A stretch of 51,903 nt of DNA from an uncultured Clostridia bacterium (GTDB lineage Bacteria > Bacillota > Clostridia > Monoglobales > Monoglobaceae). Made by a program: the position numbers and the translations under genes. Shown here one piece after another: positions 49,622-51,903 of the stretch; positions within the stretch are counted from its first letter, which is position 1; every line of letters begins with the position of its first letter. Under the pieces are notes generated by a model. It was given only the letters and a program-made list of their open reading frames with translations. It did not search any database and was not told where the DNA came from. Location of the stretch: NCBI GenBank assembly GCA_947625905.1, contig CANQQJ010000027.1, positions 1 through 51,903 on the forward strand, given 5' to 3'.

Positions 49622-50620
49622 TTACAAAACGTTAATTTCTTTTTCCAATTTTTCGATACCATCCAAAATAGTATCAAACGGTATATTTTCACCAAAAATC
49701 ATATTCTGCATATGTTCATAGTCCTCTCTTAAGGCTTGCATATTCCTTTCCGGCGGCATCAATTTCATTGTGCCAATTTTTGCTTCTTCATATCTTGCCC
49801 AAGGGCAACGGTAAAACTTTTCTTTGAAATCAACCACTTTATTGAGCAAATTGATATCAGCAAATGCTTTTCCTTTAACAAAAGAATTTGCCATATAATA
49901 CAAATCATAATAATGCCTTGAATATCTTGCGGGAAAAGTTTTATTCCCGGGTCTGTTTGCTTCACGGTGAAGGATAGTGACCTTTTCCCAAAAAGTTCGC
50001 TCCGGCAATACTGTCAAAACATTTGCAGACGCTTCTTTAAATAAGTGCGGATAACGCTGAGCGGCATAAGGTGTTATTGGTTTTAGTTCCGCGGGAGTCC
50101 ATGCAGCAAGTACGCCGATCTCAAGACGTATTACCGGTAAGATCGAAAAGTCGTCAAAGCTCTTTCTGTAAGCAATAATAACCGTTTGCGGATCAATTTC
50201 ATCAATGTAACACTTGATCGGCGTATTCAGTAAATGCTGTAGATCATCACTGATTTGCGGAATAAACTCATTTTTCAGATATTCCTCTGTGCGATGATTT
50301 GCTTCTTTATTGAATAAATCCTGTTTTGTGTTGCTTCGTTCCAACCAGGGTTCATCCTTTTCGTAACCAAGAACACGCCAATCGAGTATCAAATCAATAT
50401 CTTCCGAAAAACGCTTAATTAGACCATATGATTTTGAGAGGCTTGTACCGCCTTTGAATGCAATTTTATCTTTGAAGTTGCTGATGTTAAACAGATATTT
50501 GAGCATAAGACACACCCAAAAATCTTTTTCAATAATCGCATCGGTCATACCCATTTTGGCGGCTGTGTTTTGGAATAATGCTTTCCTGTCTTTTTCGTTT
50601 ATGTTTGCTATGGTAATCAT
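49622..50620 (-). CDS. AbiEii/AbiGii-family nucleotidyltransferase toxin
   Basis: A 332-aa protein of the DNA-polymerase-beta-like nucleotidyltransferase family. The toxin motif I is FKGGTSLSKSYGLIKRFSED with IDLIL, containing the GGTSL loop and the DxD metal ligands. AARYP/FWEKVTILHREA and RYSRHYYDLYYM are the conserved motifs III-IV region. AbiEii toxins of type IV toxin-antitoxin systems, some of which block tRNA charging, give phage-abortive infection. The 4-nt overlap (ATGA-type) with the upstream antitoxin-like gene is typical. Complete and apparently intact. Confidence 0.92.
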   Translation of the reverse strand: MITIANINEKDRKALFQNTAAKMGMTDAIIEKDFWVCLMLKYLFNISNFKDKIAFKGGTSLSKSYGLIKRFSEDIDLILDWRVLGYEKDEPWLERSNTKQDLFNKEANHRTEEYLKNEFIPQISDDLQHLLNTPIKCYIDEIDPQTVIIAYRKSFDDFSILPVIRLEIGVLAAWTPAELKPITPYAAQRYPHLFKEASANVLTVLPERTFWEKVTILHREANRPGNKTFPARYSRHYYDLYYMANSFVKGKAFADINLLNKVVDFKEKFYRCPWARYEEAKIGTMKLMPPERNMQALREDYEHMQNMIFGENIPFDTILDGIEKLEKEINVL

Positions 50621-51234
50621 TTTTTATCATCCTTGCAAATTTGTTTTATATATTCGTATATCCAAGATGTAGCAGCTTTTGCTTCATTTAAAGCGTTTGT
50701 TTTTTCCTCCGGTGTTAAATTATTACTTAACTTTGATACTATTTCTTCGCTAACACCTTCTTTACCAAGTGCCTTCAGTGCTTGAACAACGAGAGCAGTT
50801 TTATATGATAGCTTTGAGATCTCTTTATTTGTTGTACGCTTAAACTTAATTGTTGTGTTATCATAGTTGTATGCTTTATATGTTCCATCACTTACATAAG
50901 ACCACACGGCAGGGACTTGTGTTGACAATCCAAGAATATTTAACGCCGTATCACCACAGGGTGTAATAGTCCATCCAAAGTTTCTTGCCACTGCTTCTGC
51001 AACAAGGTTTGGAGAAGGAGCAAGATATTCATCCAGAAAGCTGTTATATTCAGGCTTATAATAAACGCCTCTCAAAACACGTTTGATTATATTGTTTGCT
51101 GCTAATCTTATAAATGCCATTTGGACTGTTTTCTTGTCAGTGATATCAACAAAATCAACTGCAACAAAAACATCGCCTTCTTTTGAATGCTCTATTCTTT
51201 TCTTAATTTCAGCCAAATAGTTTGGACGGGCCAT
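50617..51234 (-). CDS. AbiEi/DUF6088-type antitoxin and autoregulator
   Basis: About 205 aa. The ATG at 51234 has GAGGTG (51242-51247) at a good distance; an upstream in-frame ATG at 51243 overlaps that site. The protein has an N-terminal winged-helix-like part (VQMAFIRLAANNIIKRVLRG, then VYYKP), then the APSPNLVAEAVARNFGWTI and GDTALNILGLSTQVP motifs common to DUF6088/AbiEi antitoxins. The C-terminus is Lys/Ala-rich and helical. Such proteins repress their own promoter and neutralise the AbiEii toxin; the promoter at 51256-51284 would be the target. Confidence 0.88.
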   Translation of the reverse strand: MARPNYLAEIKKRIEHSKEGDVFVAVDFVDITDKKTVQMAFIRLAANNIIKRVLRGVYYKPEYNSFLDEYLAPSPNLVAEAVARNFGWTITPCGDTALNILGLSTQVPAVWSYVSDGTYKAYNYDNTTIKFKRTTNKEISKLSYKTALVVQALKALGKEGVSEEIVSKLSNNLTPEEKTNALNEAKAATSWIYEYIKQICKDDKK

Positions 51235-51255
51235 CAATATCACCTCGTTGCTAAT

Positions 51256-51284
51256 ATTGTATATTATTTTCTACCAAAAGTCAA
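51256..51284 (-). promoter_or_regulatory. Promoter of the AbiE operon
   Basis: On the minus strand TTGACT (51284-51279), a 17-nt spacer and TACAAT (51261-51256). ATATTGTATATTAT and neighbouring AT-rich inverted sequences may be the operator. Confidence 0.8.
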
Positions 51285-51626
51285 TATATATTCATATATT
51301 TTTATAGATATCGAAAAATGAGGTTAAAATGTCCACTCAAATATAGTAAAGCGTGTCAACATTATTTAGCAAAAGGACATACCACATTAGGTTTTACAGT
51401 ATGCAATTTAATGTGCAACTAAACTAATGTATGCGCTCATATTTGTAATAAATTAATCTATAATATTTACAATCATAGCAGTTATGTCATTTTTATTATA
51501 TTCTTAATATTAATTTTTGATGGATCATTTTTCGTTTGATGTATCTACTCAAACTTTCAATATACATATATCATAAATTTATTTTATAAAAACCGTATTT
51601 GTTAATTATAAATTTTCATAATTCCA
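51285..51626. other. AT-rich intergenic region
   Basis: No coding frame, RNA gene or strong terminator is visible. A short CGAAAAATGAGG near 51310 superficially recalls the leader linker but lacks its hairpins. Confidence 0.5.
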
Positions 51627-51903
51627 TCATTCCTCAGCTTGTAGATCTTGCAAATTCATCGGTACAACTTTTCCGGTAATCAAATTATCCTCCGCCTCGC
51701 CCGCCTGTTCAGTCACCGCCAATCTCGAATAATACGCAAGCGTCTTGTCTTTCCAGTCCGCGTACTGTTCTGTTGAGTAATTCTCTCTTGTGTCCGCCCA
51801 ATCCTCAAGGAAGAGACACATATCGACGTTAAGGTCGGTCTTTGCCTTTCCGTCAAACTTTATGGAGCACTCCCAATTATCGTCTCTCGGCGGGCGCTTT
51901 ACG
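51627..51903 (-). CDS. C-terminal part of an unknown protein (gene starts beyond the window)
   Basis: The frame is open from the window end (51902, minus strand) to the stop at 51627-51629, about 91 residues. It reads RPPRDDNWECSIKFDGKAK, TDLNVDMCLFLEDWADTREN, YSTEQYADWKDKTLAYYSRL and ends NLQDLQAEE. An ATG at 51821 exists, but the frame continues upstream without a stop and shows no ribosome site there. Acidic and aromatic, without signal or membrane segment in the visible part. I do not recognise it. Confidence 0.6.
   Translation of the reverse strand, partial: VKRPPRDDNWECSIKFDGKAKTDLNVDMCLFLEDWADTRENYSTEQYADWKDKTLAYYSRLAVTEQAGEAEDNLITGKVVPMNLQDLQAEE

Noticed and set aside
51285..51626. 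Possible third copy of the structured leader (CGAAAAATGAGG near 51310)
   Set aside because: No apical GCAAAAA hairpin, terminator or antiterminator pair accompanies it.
1..51903. tRNA, rRNA, insertion sequence or prophage genes
   Set aside because: No tRNA-like cloverleaf with TTCGAATCC-type arm, no rRNA, no transposase, integrase or phage structural gene was seen on either strand.

Overview
The window looks like chromosomal DNA from an anaerobic gut Firmicute of the class Clostridia. The signs are near-canonical TTGACA/TATAAT promoters with 17-nt spacers, strong GGAGG ribosome binding sites, a class B sortase end, many S-layer homology (SLH) proteins, AbiE and XRE modules, a 2-hydroxyacyl-CoA-dehydratase-type activase and a TrhP-type U32 protein. 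An SLH-anchored giant pectate lyase beside S-layer-type proteins recalls pectin-degrading Monoglobus-like bacteria. That placement is an inference; no rRNA or other phylogenetic marker is present.

Layout. 1-560: the end of a class B sortase gene, its terminator and a block of nested palindromic intergenic repeats. 0.58-3.6 kb: a secreted BspA-type leucine-rich-repeat protein behind a structured RNA leader, a small toxin/antitoxin-like ORF, and gapA. 4.1-24.2 kb: a cell-surface region with an SLH amidase, a U32 protein, a 959-aa SLH protein, a small XRE regulator, and a probable operon of three large SLH proteins: an InlB-repeat/carbohydrate-binding-like protein, a 1985-aa pectate lyase, and a 957-aa paralogue of the 959-aa protein. 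24.4-28.0 kb: a four-gene operon for a split ATP-driven electron activase (two DUF2229-type iron-sulfur proteins, a BadF/HgdC-type ATPase, a TSCPD protein). 28.0-32.8 kb: an AbrB-type regulator behind a second copy of the structured leader, a disrupted or overlapping HTH gene, a YcdB/SLH protein and an unknown lipoprotein. 33.0-42.1 kb: sugar-nucleotide genes, namely rfbF-rfbG-rfbH, a polyprenyl-phosphate glycosyltransferase, an SDR, a convergent acetolactate-synthase-like TPP enzyme, and a phosphohexomutase that can supply glucose-1-phosphate. 42.3-47.9 kb: an XRE repressor divergent from a 1751-aa GLUG-repeat/cohesin-like surface protein, with two palindromic operators between them. 47.9-51.9 kb: an AT-rich accessory island with a decayed DUF4011 helicase gene, an AbiE toxin-antitoxin pair and the end of an unknown gene.

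How it fits together. Most of the window builds the cell surface: SLH proteins that would sit on a secondary cell-wall polymer, an SLH amidase that remodels peptidoglycan, pectin-degrading and glycan-binding proteins displayed on the layer, and a pathway for a CDP-3,6-dideoxyhexose, perhaps a branched one of the yersiniose type, that could decorate the wall polymer or the S-layer.

The most interesting signal is a pair of about 205-nt leader RNAs (2165-1958 and 28449-28240, both minus strand). Each has its own promoter at the same distance. Both share the same fold with different stem sequences, a conserved linker, a conserved possible pseudoknot and mutually exclusive antiterminator/terminator hairpins directly before the start codon. 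They precede two unrelated genes. I do not recognise this as a known riboswitch or leader class. A promoter-to-terminator small RNA candidate at 40102-40200 and a 27/28-nt inverted repeat inside two opposed genes (28753-28780 and 31883-31910) are further features the gene list does not explain.
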